From contig JBEPVN010000007.1 in assembly GCA_041691015.1 (NCBI GenBank), forward strand, positions 1-40,419: a stretch of DNA of 40,419 nt, read 5' to 3'. This DNA comes from JBBSJT01 sp041691015 (lineage in GTDB: Bacteria > Chlamydiota > Chlamydiia > Chlamydiales > Parachlamydiaceae). Below are positions 33,078-40,365 of this stretch, in pieces. Numbering within the stretch: the first letter of the stretch is position 1; every line of letters starts with the position of its first letter. Under the pieces are notes generated by a model. That model saw only the letters and a list, made by a program, of their open reading frames with translations, was not told the DNA's origin and did not search any database. A program made the translations under genes and the position numbers.

Positions 33078-33735
33078 AGTTGTTGATGATAACATGCAGA
33101 TGATCATTCACCTCTAAGAGAGCCTCATTGTATAGTTTTACCATTTTCTTTGGATTCTTCGACTTCGAAATCAATTTTAAAAGAAGTCTTGCAGTTTCCT
33201 TTGTTTCAGCGACTTTATCCAATGCTTCCCTATAAGTCTGATGCGATTTTTTTATTTCCAGATCGTGACTTACTAAGATCAGCTTTTTTCTTTGGATGCG
33301 TGCAAGTTTATTGTTTGCTCGCTTGACAAATTGATAGAGTGCTTCCTTTTCTGCAGAAATTGTAAAACTCATCGAAAATGACGAAAAGGAAAGAAGAAAG
33401 CAGATTGTCAACATCACGTTTTTTGCCACTTGGTCATTTGTGAAGATGTAGGAATAGGGGAGCCAATTGATCGATTGCTCGTACATAAAGGCCAGTAGAA
33501 AGAAGAAAAGGGCGCCAAGCCCAAGAAAGGTCAATCTGTAGATCAAGGCTTGTTTTAGCATCGATTGGTAAGGTTTGTGGTGCGATCCGCTTTTTTCGAC
33601 TTCAATCTGCTTTTTAAAGTTTTGCAGCTCGATATATTCATTATCGAGGCGTGTAACGGGATTTGCGTTAACGCTGTATAATCTGATTAAATTTTCATGG
33701 ATACTTAATTGTTCTTTAGTTTCGTGTAAGTTCAT
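33064..33735 (-). CDS. Hypothetical two-TM protein with coiled-coil flanks (Inc-like or SLATT-like candidate)
   Basis: The 223-residue protein has two hydrophobic helices (about 67-85 and 104-124) joined by a 19-residue loop. They are framed by charged helical regions, the C-terminal one (about 128-215) of coiled-coil character. There is no signal peptide. This topology is compatible with chlamydial inclusion-membrane proteins and with SLATT-type two-TM bacterial proteins. The longer loop makes it a weaker Inc candidate than the gene at 6849. GGAG lies 5 nt before the ATG. It is monocistronic. Confidence 0.65.
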   Translation of the reverse strand: MNLHETKEQLSIHENLIRLYSVNANPVTRLDNEYIELQNFKKQIEVEKSGSHHKPYQSMLKQALIYRLTFLGLGALFFFLLAFMYEQSINWLPYSYIFTNDQVAKNVMLTICFLLSFSSFSMSFTISAEKEALYQFVKRANNKLARIQRKKLILVSHDLEIKKSHQTYREALDKVAETKETARLLLKLISKSKNPKKMVKLYNEALLEVNDHLHVIINNFKKK

Positions 33736-33836
33736 TTGTTCTCCAGTTAATATTAAAATATTGATTATTATATATTAACTGGATTTCTTTGTCAAATACT
33801 TATAGATCTGAGGATATGTCTTTTTTGATTTTCTGG

Positions 33837-34709
33837 TTATTTTTTACGCTTGGAAATGGCCTCTAATCGGCGTCTTTCGTTGAAGGTGAGGGAATCTTCC
33901 CCATATTTGGAAATTTTAGCGAGCATGGAATCTACAAACATTTCATCATCGAGCGTTCTGCCTGTTTCAAAATCGATGATTTTACCTTGTGTGTCATCTG
34001 ATTTTTTGAATTTGCGGGATATGAATTCTTCAAAAGGAGTTAAAAATTCAAAAGGACCTCTTAAGTCATAGGCGATAATCGCATACATATAACCGACGAG
34101 CATTCCTGCAAGATAGAGGGTAAAGTAGACAAAATCGCCTTGCGAAAGTGATGTTAGCAGGAGTGTGATAAGAACCCCCGTCAAAATCCATTTTGCTTGA
34201 ATGGGGATTAATAGAAACAGGCGTATTTCAGCCTCGCTGTATAGCATCGTCCAAAAAGTAAGGAGCGCTAAAATAGAACTTCCAGGACCGCTTAGGATTG
34301 CGTTACTTGCCGTTAATTTCATGACGAGCAAAGCAATAAGACCCGATATGATGCCGCTTAAGAAAAAAAGCTTAAAAAATGATCTATTTCCGATTCGCTC
34401 AATGATTGAGCTACCTAAAAACCATAAAACATATAAGTTAAAGGAAAGATGGATCAGATAGGAAATGGAGATCCCTAAGGATCCGCTATTTTGGGTAAAA
34501 AGGTAGGTGAGTGGTTGCCATAAAAACAAATTCCGAATCCCATAAAGAGAGAGGGAAAGCCAGTCTTCTGGACCTGTTGCATTCAAAAAATAAGTAAATA
34601 ATCCATTTAAAAGTGTTGCCGCTATACTGATGCAGGCAATTGAAGATACTAGATAAAGTAGGTTTTTTAGGTCAGCCTCGCCGCCCTTTGGAAAATCGTC
34701 TGTTCTCAT
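33837..34709 (-). CDS. Rhomboid-fold membrane protein, probably catalytically inactive
   Basis: This 290-residue protein has six hydrophobic segments and recognisable rhomboid landmarks: WQPLTYLF before TM2, the HLSFNLYVLWFLG segment (HxxxN) in TM2 and GPGSSILALL in the TM4 position. LYLAGMLVGYMYA sits where the catalytic-His helix should be. The GxSG serine position reads G-P-G-S-S, so Ser is displaced or lost, and the catalytic His is replaced by Tyr (the Y before LAG). It therefore looks like a pseudoprotease of the iRhom/derlin type. A soluble charged C-terminal tail follows (about 225-290). A TTG start two codons upstream (34715) is possible, but the ATG is preferred. Confidence 0.8.
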   Translation of the reverse strand: MRTDDFPKGGEADLKNLLYLVSSIACISIAATLLNGLFTYFLNATGPEDWLSLSLYGIRNLFLWQPLTYLFTQNSGSLGISISYLIHLSFNLYVLWFLGSSIIERIGNRSFFKLFFLSGIISGLIALLVMKLTASNAILSGPGSSILALLTFWTMLYSEAEIRLFLLIPIQAKWILTGVLITLLLTSLSQGDFVYFTLYLAGMLVGYMYAIIAYDLRGPFEFLTPFEEFISRKFKKSDDTQGKIIDFETGRTLDDEMFVDSMLAKISKYGEDSLTFNERRRLEAISKRKK

Positions 34710-34720
34710 TTGCAAAACTT

Positions 34721-34774
34721 AAAAGCCCCATAAGGTTAATTCGTAATTCTTCATCATACTTAACCGAGGCTTTT
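34721..34774 (-). terminator. Bulged hairpin after the small exported protein gene
   Basis: Outer arms AAAAGCC (34721-34727) and GGCTTTT (34768-34774) and inner arms GGTTAA (34734-34739) and TTAACC (34760-34765) pair around a loop of about 20 nt. On the minus strand the structure begins at the stop of the small gene and ends in CTTTTAAG. It could terminate that gene or partly attenuate read-through into the rhomboid gene. Confidence 0.5.
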
Positions 34775-34948
34775 ATGAAAACCACTTTGCCGAACTTTAG
34801 CAACTTGTCCGCCGCTTGTGCGAATTTTTTTTCCTGTTTTGGATTGGAGAGTGCGCACTACTTGTTTTTTTTGTACCGGCTGTTCTGCTGCAAATGTTGA
34901 AAAACTTAGTCCTATTAAAAGAGCAGACATAACAAAAGCATTTTTCAT
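34760..34948 (-). CDS. Small exported basic protein
   Basis: The 62-residue precursor has a clear signal peptide (MKNAFVMSALLIGLSFSTFA, cleavage after about residue 20). The mature part is about 42 residues, strongly basic and free of Asp, with one Glu at its very start (KKQ, KTGKK and similar clusters). GGGG lies 7 nt before the ATG. A TTG start four codons earlier is unlikely. It is upstream of the rhomboid gene in the same direction. A cationic periplasmic or surface peptide is all that can be said. Confidence 0.6.
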   Translation of the reverse strand: MKNAFVMSALLIGLSFSTFAAEQPVQKKQVVRTLQSKTGKKIRTSGGQVAKVRQSGFHKSLG

Positions 34949-35080
34949 AATAAACCCCAATTAACTAATTAATTATAATAATAATTATAGTATTAATTAT
35001 AATTAAAAATCAAATTTAATTATTGTTTTATTTTTTTGTTATTTGTTTAGAGGTTTTTGAGTAATATCTTAAGAAAAAGC

Positions 35081-35109
35081 TTGTGTTTTTTTCTGTAAAA
35101 ACTTAAGAT
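35081..35109 (+). promoter_or_regulatory. Candidate promoter for rpmE
   Basis: TTGTGT (35081-35086) and TAAGAT (35104-35109) are 17 nt apart and lie 38 nt upstream of the rpmE ATG. An ATCTTAAG/CTTAAGAT inverted repeat brackets the same region. The spacer 34961-35147 is otherwise AT-rich and featureless. Confidence 0.35.
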
Positions 35110-35147
35110 TCCTACTTAAAAGAAAAATAAGCTATCGGAGCTATCAA

Positions 35148-35495
35148 ATGAAAAAAGAAATTCATCCAAAATATCAAGAAGTGTTGTTTATCGATTCAAC
35201 GACAAATTATAAATTTGTATGCGGCTCGACATTACAGCCAAAAGAAAGAGACACCTTTAATGGTAAAGAGTATCCTGCATACCGCCTTTCAACATCTTCA
35301 GCGTCTCACCCTTTCTTTACAGGAAGCAAAACTCTTGTGGATGCAGAAGGCCGTGTTGACAAATTTAAGAAACGTTACACAGGCATGCAGCAAAAGAATA
35401 AAGAAAATCAAGAAGAGAAGCAAAATAAAGAAAATCAAGAAGAGAAGCAAAATGCTAAGGATGCAGTTGCTGTAAAACCTGCTAAGAAAAAATAA
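35148..35495 (+). CDS. rpmE2: 50S ribosomal protein L31 type B with extended tail
   Basis: The 115-residue protein has the type B L31 core (MKKEIHPKYQEVLFIDSTTN, then FVCGSTL...YPAYRLSTSSASHPFFTG). It lacks the zinc-binding CxxC pairs of type A, so it is the zinc-independent form. The core ends near residue 80 and is followed by a Lys/Glu/Gln tail that contains an exact 9-residue duplication (see repeat). GGAG lies 7 nt before the ATG. It heads the conserved chlamydial block that continues with prfA. A strong terminator after the gene suggests that it is expressed as its own unit. Confidence 0.93.
   Translation: MKKEIHPKYQEVLFIDSTTNYKFVCGSTLQPKERDTFNGKEYPAYRLSTSSASHPFFTGSKTLVDAEGRVDKFKKRYTGMQQKNKENQEEKQNKENQEEKQNAKDAVAVKPAKKK
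35397..35450 (+). repeat. Exact 27-bp tandem duplication in the rpmE tail
   Basis: Nucleotides 35397-35423 are repeated without change at 35424-35450. The unit encodes a 9-residue Lys/Glu/Gln/Asn-rich period (NKENQEEKQ). No sequence divergence between the copies means that the duplication is recent or still unstable. Confidence 0.95.
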
Positions 35496-35545
35496 TCTTA
35501 AGCAGCAGTTTTTTTGTGCTTTAAATATTCTTAAACTCTAAAGAT

Positions 35546-35575
35546 CTCTTGCAGCTAATTTTTAAGTTGCAAGAG
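35546..35575 (+). terminator. Terminator between rpmE and prfA
   Basis: An 11-bp stem (CTCTTGCAGCT with AGTTGCAAGAG, one G-U pair, 8-nt loop) is followed by GTCCCTTTTAAAA, 50 nt past the rpmE stop and 20 nt before the prfA ATG. Confidence 0.65.
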
Positions 35576-35595
35576 GTCCCTTTTAAAAGCTCACT

Positions 35596-36663
35596 ATGAT
35601 CGAACATAAAATTCAGAAATTGCTCTCTCGCCTTAGTGAAATTGAAGACCTTTTGGCTCATTCAGACATCTTTTCAGATCAAAAAAAATATCGTGCCATC
35701 ACAGAAGAACATGCTTATCTCGTTGAGATCAAAACGACTTGGGGTGAGCTTACTTCCTTAAACAAACAGCGCGATGATAACCGCGAACTTCTAAAAACCG
35801 AAAAAGACTTCGATTTTGGTGAGATTCTCCGAGAAGATATTGCAGATATCGACAAGCGTTATACCGAACTTGAAAAAAAATTAGAAGATATCCTGATACC
35901 GCCAGACCCAAATGACCATCGAAATACAATTATTGAGATACGGGCAGGAACTGGCGGCGATGAGGCTGCTTTGTTTGTTGGGGACTGCGTACGCATGTAC
36001 AAACTCTATGCCGACAAAAATAATTGGCGCTATGAGCTTCTTTCATGCACCGAATCTGAAGTTGGCGGCTTTAAGGAATATGTGATGATCCTGTCTGGCC
36101 CAAATGTGTACCGCTCTTTACAGTTTGAGGGTGGTACCCACCGAGTCCAAAGGGTTCCTGCTACCGAAGCTCAAGGAAGGGTTCATACTTCAGCCATTAC
36201 TGTGGCAGTAATTCCAGAACCGGATGAAGACGCAGATATCGTGATCGATGAAAAAGATTTGCGCGTAGATACGTATAGAGCGTCTGGTGCCGGCGGTCAG
36301 CATATTAACACAACAGACAGTGCTGTTCGTTTAACGCACATGCCGACAGGAATTGTTGTCTACTGCCAGCAAGAGCGCAGCCAGCACAAAAATAAAGACA
36401 AGGCTATGCGCCTTTTAAAAGCGAAGATGGCAGAAGTTGAAGAGGAGAAGAAGCAGGCAGCTCTTGCCGCGACAAGATCTTCACAAGTTGGCTCCGGAGA
36501 TAGATCCGAGCGGATTCGCACTTACAATTTTCCTCAAAACCGTTTGACAGACCATCGTATCAATTTAACCAAGTATAATCTGGATCAGATTATGAACGGC
36601 GAATTGGATTGCATCACAAAGCCTTTAATTGCTCATTATAGACAAGAGCTTTTAAAATCATGA
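35596..36663 (+). CDS. prfA: Peptide chain release factor 1
   Basis: RF1 recognises UAA and UAG and releases the nascent chain. The 355-residue protein has the RF1-specific PxT tripeptide P188-A189-T190 in RVPATEAQGRVHTSA and the catalytic GGQ at 233-235, both at the same positions as in E. coli RF1. Length is standard. There is no clear Shine-Dalgarno before the ATG at 35596. Its stop overlaps the prmC start (ATGA), which couples it to the enzyme that methylates its GGQ glutamine. Confidence 0.96.
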   Translation: MIEHKIQKLLSRLSEIEDLLAHSDIFSDQKKYRAITEEHAYLVEIKTTWGELTSLNKQRDDNRELLKTEKDFDFGEILREDIADIDKRYTELEKKLEDILIPPDPNDHRNTIIEIRAGTGGDEAALFVGDCVRMYKLYADKNNWRYELLSCTESEVGGFKEYVMILSGPNVYRSLQFEGGTHRVQRVPATEAQGRVHTSAITVAVIPEPDEDADIVIDEKDLRVDTYRASGAGGQHINTTDSAVRLTHMPTGIVVYCQQERSQHKNKDKAMRLLKAKMAEVEEEKKQAALAATRSSQVGSGDRSERIRTYNFPQNRLTDHRINLTKYNLDQIMNGELDCITKPLIAHYRQELLKS

Positions 36664-37523
36664 AGACGATTTTAGAGATTTTAACATTATCTGCAGATTA
36701 TTTACGCCAAAAAAGCATTGCCAATGCAAGACGACAGGCGGAAGATTTGATGTCTGATGCTCTTTCTTTATCCAGAATGGATCTCTACACACAGTTTGAG
36801 CGGCCTTTAACGGAGGACGAGCTCGATGTTTGCCGCAAAAATTTGATCAGGCGTTCCAAGGGAGAGCCTTTACAGTATATCAAGGGCTCTTTAGAATTTT
36901 ATGGATGCACTATTAAAGTTACGAAAGATGTACTGATTCCAAGACAGGAGACCGAAATTTTGGTCGATATGATTGCCAAGCGATTAGAAGATGATGAAAA
37001 AAAAGCGGGGAGTCTGAAAGGAAAAATTCTTTTTGATGTTTGCACAGGTTCTGGCTGTATCGGGATTGCGTTAAAGAAAAAATTTCCTGATTTGAAGGTC
37101 ATTCTTTCTGATATTTCGACTAAAGCTTTGGAGATTGCAAAAGAAAATGCTGAAAAAAATGAAGTGGACGTCGAAATTTTACTTGGCGATTTGCTGCTTC
37201 CTTTTAAAGGAAAAAAATGTGATTATTTTGTTTCCAATCCCCCTTATATTGCAGAAAATGAATACGCCGGCTTAGAAATTGAAGTCAAAGATCATGAGCC
37301 TAAATTGGCCCTTATTTCCGGTGCTACGGGTCTTGAATTTTATGAGAAATTGGCAAAGGATTTACAAGGCTTTCTTAAGAGTTCAGCGCGTGTCTTTTTA
37401 GAGATAGGAAGAGCTCAAGGATCAGATATTTTAAAATTATTTTTAGATGATCCTTGGAAGAATATGAAAGTCGAGAAGGACTGGTCTTCACAAGATCGGT
37501 TTTTTTTACTTGAAATTGAATGA
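36660..37523 (+). CDS. prmC: Release factor glutamine methyltransferase
   Basis: PrmC (HemK) N5-methylates the GGQ glutamine of release factors. The 287-residue protein has an N-terminal helical RF-binding domain, PRQETEIL (94-101), the SAM-binding DVCTGSGCIGIAL (126-138) and the catalytic NPPY (193-196). It overlaps prfA by 4 bp, as in many bacteria and in Chlamydia (CT023-CT024). All expected motifs are intact. Confidence 0.96.
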   Translation: MKTILEILTLSADYLRQKSIANARRQAEDLMSDALSLSRMDLYTQFERPLTEDELDVCRKNLIRRSKGEPLQYIKGSLEFYGCTIKVTKDVLIPRQETEILVDMIAKRLEDDEKKAGSLKGKILFDVCTGSGCIGIALKKKFPDLKVILSDISTKALEIAKENAEKNEVDVEILLGDLLLPFKGKKCDYFVSNPPYIAENEYAGLEIEVKDHEPKLALISGATGLEFYEKLAKDLQGFLKSSARVFLEIGRAQGSDILKLFLDDPWKNMKVEKDWSSQDRFFLLEIE

Positions 37524-37564
37524 TTTTTTATTTATCATGTTCGTTTTAGTTAAAGAGTGATTAT

Positions 37565-38893
37565 ATGTTGGGTTATTTAACCGAAAAAATGCAAGGTCTG
37601 TACTCTAAGTTAGCAGGTAAATCCAAGCTGACTGAAGAAAATATCGCAGAAGCTGTAAGTGAAGTGCGTATGGCTTTACTTGAAGCCGACGTGAACTATA
37701 GCGTCACAAAGACACTTGTTAAAAAGGTTAAGGAAAAAGCACTCGGAGATGAAGTTTTAAAGTCCGTGTCACCAGGGCAGCAGTTTATAAAAGTGGTTCA
37801 CGATGAATTGATAGCCTTGATGGGCGGCGTTGAACCGGAGCTTGATTTAAACTCAAAACCTGCTGTGATTATGATGTGCGGTTTGCAAGGTTCCGGAAAA
37901 ACGACCCATGCAGCGAAACTTGCTAAATACTTAAAGAAAAAAGGCAAATGCCAAAACCCGCTTTTAGTAGCGTGTGATCTCCAAAGACCGGCAGCTGTTT
38001 TGCAATTGCAAACGCTGGGCGATCAGATTGGTGTTCAGGTATTTTCTGTGGAAGGCGAAAAAGACCCTGTTAAAGTAGCTAAGCTTAGCATGGCAAAAGC
38101 TAAAGAGGACAACCATGACCTTGTGATCGTGGATACGGCAGGAAGGCTTCACATTGATGAAGAGATGATGATTCAGCTTGAAAAAGTAAAAGAAGTCATC
38201 AAGCCGAATGAAATTTTATTTGTCGCTAACGCAACAACCGGACAAGACGCTGTAAACGTTGCTGCTGAATTTAATAAGCGCGTTTCGATTACCGGTTCGA
38301 TTTTGACAATGTTAGACGGCAACACCCGCGGAGGGGCTGCAATTTCGATTCGCGAAGTTACCGGCAAACCTTTGAAGTTTGAAGGTATCGGCGAAAAAGT
38401 TGACGATATTCAAGTCTTTAACCCAAGGTCAATGGCTGACCGTATTTTGGGGATGGGCGATACGATCAACCTTGTGAAGAAAGCTGAAGAGCACATGAAT
38501 CAAGATGATGCCAAAAAAATGGAGCAAAAACTCCGTACGGCAACATTTACTTATGAGGACTACTTAAGCCAGATTCAAATGGTAAAGAAGATGGGATCCT
38601 TAAAAGGATTGTTAGGAATGCTACCTGGTATGAGCAGCCTGCAATCGATGGATTTTGATGAAAAAGACTTTTTTAAAGTAGAAGCTATTATTCAATCAAT
38701 GACTCAGTCCGAACGGACGGAAAAAGATGAACTTGTTGTTCCAAGACGTAAGCGAATAGCAGACGGAAGCGGAACATCGATTGAAGATGTGAATAAGCTT
38801 GTAAAATCATTTAAAAAAGCAAAACAATTTTTTAAAAACATGCCGAATATGAAACAATTAGAGAAGATGATGGGAGGTGCCTTGTGGCGCTAA
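37565..38893 (+). CDS. ffh: Signal recognition particle GTPase Ffh (SRP54)
   Basis: Ffh binds signal sequences and 4.5S RNA and delivers ribosomes to FtsY. The 442-residue protein has an N domain (1-95), the G domain with P-loop GLQGSGKTT (106-114), CDLQRPAA, DTAGR (190-194) and TGQDAV, then the M domain (about 300-442, methionine-rich helices with GLLGMLPGM). Two G-domain positions differ from the norm: the TKxD guanine-specificity motif reads TMLD (248-251), and DAMTGQ is NATTGQ. The gene overlaps rpsP by 10 bp and lies in the conserved ffh-rpsP-trmD-rplS operon. Confidence 0.95.
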   Translation: MLGYLTEKMQGLYSKLAGKSKLTEENIAEAVSEVRMALLEADVNYSVTKTLVKKVKEKALGDEVLKSVSPGQQFIKVVHDELIALMGGVEPELDLNSKPAVIMMCGLQGSGKTTHAAKLAKYLKKKGKCQNPLLVACDLQRPAAVLQLQTLGDQIGVQVFSVEGEKDPVKVAKLSMAKAKEDNHDLVIVDTAGRLHIDEEMMIQLEKVKEVIKPNEILFVANATTGQDAVNVAAEFNKRVSITGSILTMLDGNTRGGAAISIREVTGKPLKFEGIGEKVDDIQVFNPRSMADRILGMGDTINLVKKAEEHMNQDDAKKMEQKLRTATFTYEDYLSQIQMVKKMGSLKGLLGMLPGMSSLQSMDFDEKDFFKVEAIIQSMTQSERTEKDELVVPRRKRIADGSGTSIEDVNKLVKSFKKAKQFFKNMPNMKQLEKMMGGALWR

Positions 38894-39240
38894 AAATTAG
38901 ATTAAGACAACAAGGGCAAATTAATAGACCCTTTTACCGCATAGTAGTCACAGATTGCAGATCACCTCGTGATGGCAAGTACTTGGAAGCTTTGGGCTGG
39001 TACAATCCTTTTGAGCCAGAAACAGAAAAAGGCCTACACATGGATGCAGCACGTATCCAGCATTGGTTGGAACTTGGAGCTCAATTGACAGAAAGTACAG
39101 AATCTTTAGTCAATAAAGGCGCACCAAGCGTGATTCGTTGGTTGACAGACAAACGTTTGGCACATCGCACGAAGATGAGAGAGAAGAGCAAAGTAAGAGC
39201 CAAAAGAAGTAAGAGCCAAAAACTCAAAGAAAAAGCTTAA
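38884..39240 (+). CDS. rpsP: 30S ribosomal protein S16
   Basis: This 118-residue small-subunit protein has the family opening ALKIRLRQQGQINRPFYRIV and LGWYNPFEP, followed by a basic C-terminal extension (about 85-118) rich in Lys/Arg. It begins with GTG at 38884 inside the ffh gene, with GGGAGG 6 nt upstream, so it is translationally coupled to ffh. The order matches CT025-CT026. Confidence 0.96.
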   Translation: MALKIRLRQQGQINRPFYRIVVTDCRSPRDGKYLEALGWYNPFEPETEKGLHMDAARIQHWLELGAQLTESTESLVNKGAPSVIRWLTDKRLAHRTKMREKSKVRAKRSKSQKLKEKA

Positions 39241-39252
39241 ATTGAATAGACG

Positions 39253-39948
39253 ATGCTAGTTGTTGACATCCTTTCACTTTTTCCCGCATATTTTTTAGGT
39301 CCTTTCGATGAAAGTATCTTTAAACAGGCAAAAAAAAAGGGATTACTTGAAATTAACCTGATTGATATCAGGGATTTTTCAGACAACCGCTACCGTAAAG
39401 TAGACGACAGACCCTTTGGAGGAGGTCCCGGAATGGTTTTAATGCCGGGTCCTGTTTTAAATGCTATTAAAAGCGTGAAAAAGGAAAATTCCCGAGTTAT
39501 TTATTTAACTCCTCAAGGAAAGCCTTTTACAGCTTCAAAAGCCCGAGAGCTTGCAAAGCATGAGCATTTAATTTTGCTTTGCGGTCATTATGAAGGGATT
39601 GATCAGCGAGTTCTCGATATGGTAGTCGATGAAGAAATTAGCATCGGCGATTTTGTTTTGACGAATGGGTGTCTTCCGGCAATTGTTGTTTTAGATGCAG
39701 CCATTCGGTTTGTCCCTGATGTTTTGGGTGATGAACTTTCGGCATCGGAAGATTCCTTTGAAAATGGAATATTAGATTGTCCCCATTTTACTAGACCGGA
39801 AGTTTTTGAAGGTATTAGAATTCCGGAAGTTTTACAAAGTGGGAATCATAAAAAAATTGCAGAGTGGCGAAGGGCAACAGCATTAGAAAAAACTAAGCTT
39901 GTCAGGCCGGATCTGATGATCAAGTTAAAGTTAGGAGAATATAAATGA
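39253..39948 (+). CDS. trmD: tRNA (guanine37-N1)-methyltransferase
   Basis: TrmD makes m1G37 in tRNAs that read CNN/CCN codons and so prevents +1 frameshifting. The 231-residue SPOUT enzyme has DRPFGGGPGMVLMPGP, the trefoil-knot SAM site LLCGHYEGIDQRV and EISIGDFVLTNG, and ends with a short helical domain (KIAEWRRATALEKT). It starts 13 bp after rpsP and overlaps rplS by 4 bp. Length and motifs are normal. Confidence 0.97.
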   Translation: MLVVDILSLFPAYFLGPFDESIFKQAKKKGLLEINLIDIRDFSDNRYRKVDDRPFGGGPGMVLMPGPVLNAIKSVKKENSRVIYLTPQGKPFTASKARELAKHEHLILLCGHYEGIDQRVLDMVVDEEISIGDFVLTNGCLPAIVVLDAAIRFVPDVLGDELSASEDSFENGILDCPHFTRPEVFEGIRIPEVLQSGNHKKIAEWRRATALEKTKLVRPDLMIKLKLGEYK

Positions 39949-40355
39949 GTAAATTAGCTGTAGTTGTAAATATTGAAAATAAACAGCTCAAAGACGAGAC
40001 AGGAAATTTCCAGGTTGGAGACTCTATTCGCGTGCATACACGCATTATCGAAGGCGAAAAAGAGCGTATACAGGTTTTTGCAGGTACTGTTGTAGCAAGA
40101 AAAGGGATGGGTCTTTCCGAGACTTTTTCAGTGCATCGCGTAGCTTATGGCGAAGGCATGGAACGTGTATTTGTTTTACATAGTCCACGTATTTCAAAAA
40201 TTGAAGTGATCAAAGAAGGTCATGTACGTCGCGCTAAACTTTATTACCTACGCGGAACATCCGGTAAGAAATCCAAAGTTAAAGCACGTATCAAACCACG
40301 TAAAACTGCTCCTGCAATCGTTACAGAAACAGTTCCTGTTACTACTACTGAATAA
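39945..40355 (+). CDS. rplS: 50S ribosomal protein L19
   Basis: This 136-residue large-subunit protein has the family segments FQVGDSIRVHTRIIEGEKER, QVFAGTVVARKG and FVLHSPRISKIEVIKEGHVR. The C-terminal extension KARIKPRKTAPAIVTETVPVTTTE is longer than in E. coli (115 residues) and ends in a Thr/Val-rich tail. GGAG lies 9 nt upstream of the ATG, which overlaps the trmD stop. It is the last complete gene in the window. In Chlamydia rnhB follows, but here repeats begin. Confidence 0.96.
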   Translation: MSKLAVVVNIENKQLKDETGNFQVGDSIRVHTRIIEGEKERIQVFAGTVVARKGMGLSETFSVHRVAYGEGMERVFVLHSPRISKIEVIKEGHVRRAKLYYLRGTSGKKSKVKARIKPRKTAPAIVTETVPVTTTE

Positions 40356-40365
40356 TGTTGTGGTG

